DNA from: Nymphaea colorata
Lineage: Eukaryota > Streptophyta > Magnoliopsida > Nymphaeales > Nymphaeaceae
Length of the DNA stretch: 64,000 nt
Direction: 5' to 3'
NCBI RefSeq assembly: GCF_008831285.2
Contig: NC_045147.1
Coordinates: 21,778,981 to 21,842,980, forward strand
The notes beneath the pieces are model-generated. The model was not told the DNA's origin, searched no databases, and saw only the letters and a program-made list of their open reading frames with translations. How positions within the stretch are numbered: the stretch's first letter is position 1; every line of letters begins with the position of its first letter. Positions 60,672 to 64,000 of this stretch are shown here, in pieces. The position numbers and the translations under genes are program-made.

Positions 60672-61203
60672 GAAATCGGGACCGTTGGGCCTTTAAGTAA
60701 GGATGGAAGGAGTACTTCGAGTATGGGAGGACGGTGTGGGTGCACATGCGGGCAAACGCCGATGAGTCAACTTCGTTGCCATCGAACCCATTTGAAACGC
60801 GTCGGATCCGAGGCAGCTCCGTCAAATGCACGTATTGATGGAATCAGATTTGATACGTCAAAAACTCCCTTACCAGATCCAGATTAATCACACAACCATA
60901 TTGGATATGATAGGATTTTTACAAATTTAGAGCTCCCGCCCTTGCATGCAGGAGCGAAATTAGGAATTTTTCATGAGGAGATCCGAATTATAGTTTCAAA
61001 ATTTTAACAAGAGGTGAAATATAGTTTTTTTTTTAATTTTTATAAATTTGAAAAAAAAAATTGAAGCAGGCGCAAAATGTAGTCCCCCTAACTCCCCCTC
61101 TCCCTGCAAGGTCCAAGGCTTTATTCAACCAAATGTAGACCACTCCAAACCCTAATTAGTATTCCAATTGAATGCTCTAGTTACGTTAGATCGGTCGTGC
61201 ACA

Positions 61204-61568
61204 CATGGCTGCACATGCGCCAAGTCGAGCTCTAGTAGGGTCAACTCAAACTCGACTCAAATAAGACAACTCGAGCTCGAACTTGACTTGAACTCGAATC
61301 GAGCTCGACAAAACAAGTTCAAGCTGGACTCAATAATACAACATCAAGCTTGAACTTGACTCACTTAACTTGTTGAACTCATATATGTTATGCATGTACC
61401 ATTTACTTTGACTCCATTAACTCGTTCATTTGCCACTCACTTAATTTTAGTCGAGTTCTTACAACTCGAACACGACTCAAGCATACATTTGAACTCAAAC
61501 TTGACTTGTTTATAAATGAGTCAAGTTCGAGTCAAACTCGAGCTGGCTCGACTCTTTGTGTAGCCATG
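61204..61568. mobile_element. GAGCTCGAG-rich element with CATGGCTGCACA ends
   Basis: The left end CATGGCTGCACATGCGCC and the right end (reverse complement CATGGCTACACAAAGAG) are inverted. The interior is CTCGAGCTCGAACTTGACT-like degenerate repeats, as at 23.4 and 35.9 kb. No clean target duplication was found. The rest of 60.9-62.9 kb holds no gene that I can support. Confidence 0.55.
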
Positions 61569-62972
61569 GATCGTGTTTTAGAATGTAAAGGGTTTGGTGG
61601 ATTTAGGCCAAAGTCAGCTTTTGCTGAACTCAACTGTCGGATTTTATATAATTCGAGCCCAATTTAGATTTTGGATCTCTTCTAACAGTAACTAATTTTG
61701 CAGTTGACTGGCACAGGATCTGATATTTGTTGCACAATTGTGTCATATCTATGTTGGACTGTTTGTCAGATATTGAGACTTTTAGTTCTGAATCTCGTCA
61801 TAAATTTGCATACTGAAATCTCTGAATTTGATTAGATTAATCCACATCTCTACATTTGACCTAGCTAAAAAAAATCATAATATAATGAATAATCAGATAG
61901 GTCTAATCTTTCATCTATGTCCACACTAAATCAGTTTAATTAATAATTATACTCGATTTTTATTGGAAATTTTCATTCGAAAAGTATACGTCGAGATTAT
62001 GACACACCGATCAGCCTATTTTTAGAGTGACCTGAGAAGTTTGGTGCAATTTGTCCTTTTATCTTCTTAATTAGGGAATTGTCATTAATTCTGTAAATGG
62101 GACAAAGGAAGATGAAAACAAACAGACTTGCAGGTCTACGCCTTCTTTTGGCTCTTTTCTTCTTTTTCACTCCATTTTTTATCGTAGAGCGTGAGTCATA
62201 TCTGTCCCTTCGATCTATGAGCGCATAAAATGCGTTTAACATCTGTAGCGCAAGCAAGAATTACTGTAAGATTAAACTTGCACGTCTCGCATTGCCATCT
62301 GCAAAAGTTTTCTGACTTCTGCAATGTGTCATTCATCTCATGATTTTAATTCTAAAATTTTTACTTTAAAGCATCTAACTTTAATGATCAAAACAAAAAC
62401 TGAATGCATCTAAAACAGGCAGCCAATACAAAATAATCGATCGAACGTGATCCTTTACGATTAAGCACCTTACTGTAAAATGTTTCGAATCTGAAGGTAA
62501 ATGCCCAGAACATGTAATTGTTCCAACACAATCGCATCCTTAGTATTGCTTACATAACAGTTGTTTTTTTGTATTAATTAAACCATATTTCTTGAGTATG
62601 AAGTTAACGAATTTTACTTATGACTCCCACTTTGCTTCAAAAAGCCGTTGTGATTCAAGAAATAAGTATTTTGTTATTCTAACGCTAGTAATGTAAATTA
62701 AACGCATGAAAATAATTAAAAAGAGAGAAAATGGGCATACTACGCAAGCCTGAACAGATAAGCATCAAAGGTTTACGATAAAAAAGAAAACGAGAAAAAA
62801 GGGCGAAATTTTAGGTAGATGATCGTCAAAATCCTAGATTTTTTGGTTTTGACTCGTGATATATTAACTCTTCTCCTGCCACCTTTCCCTTCTGCTACAC
62901 TCTTCTTGCTGTCGTATCGCTATTCTCTCTCTGTCTTTCCTCTCCTGTCTGATCTCTCTCAGAGTTAGTCTA

Positions 62973-64000
<1,028 letters not shown>

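Noticed and set aside
60388-60831. 147-codon minus-strand frame upstream of the dehydrin
   Set aside because: It covers the dehydrin promoter (DRE, ABRE, TATA) and ends before the leader. No domain is seen, so it is taken as promoter DNA that happens to be open.

Overview
The window is nuclear DNA of a flowering plant. The evidence is spliced genes with GT-AG introns, CT-rich 5' leaders, AG/CT/AT microsatellites, many short non-autonomous hAT-like DNA elements, and plant-only gene families: a LIN-like WD40 protein, a dehydrin, a CASP-like protein and MIR169. I cannot name the species. No bacterial, viral or organellar block was seen.

Layout. 0-2 kb: a perfect short palindrome and a CT-rich stretch that may be the 5' end of a gene running left out of the window. 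2.2-14.9 kb (minus): one 15-exon gene for a LIN-like armadillo/WD40 protein. I could assemble it completely, with every reading phase closing, to 1309 residues. 15-28 kb: gene-poor, with a 226-bp hAT MITE, other repeat elements and a few unexplained open stretches. 28.7-29.5 kb (minus): first exon of an unrecognised acidic, probably nuclear protein; a possible terminal exon lies at 26.5-26.7 kb. 30.9-42.0 kb: three diverged copies of a 2-2.6 kb segment, each carrying an intact 54-56 residue single-pass membrane microprotein with a cysteine-rich tail. Repeat elements lie between them. 44.3-47.9 kb (minus): an unprocessed pseudogene of a CHY-zinc-finger/RING ubiquitin ligase, with introns kept but lesions in most exons. 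49.0-50.4 kb (plus): a three-exon gene for an acidic, probably N-myristoylated protein. 55.3-57.3 kb: two MIR169 hairpins on opposite strands, 1.7 kb apart. 59.2-60.3 kb (minus): a two-exon F/S/K-type acidic dehydrin with DRE/CRT and ABRE motifs upstream. 63.0-64.0 kb (plus): the first two exons of a CASP-like membrane protein, cut by the window end.

The genes do not form one pathway. Two sets are plausibly stress-linked from family knowledge: the dehydrin with its cold/drought/ABA motifs, and miR169, which targets NF-YA transcripts. The most unusual content is the tandem microprotein family at 32-41 kb, which I could not assign to any family I know.
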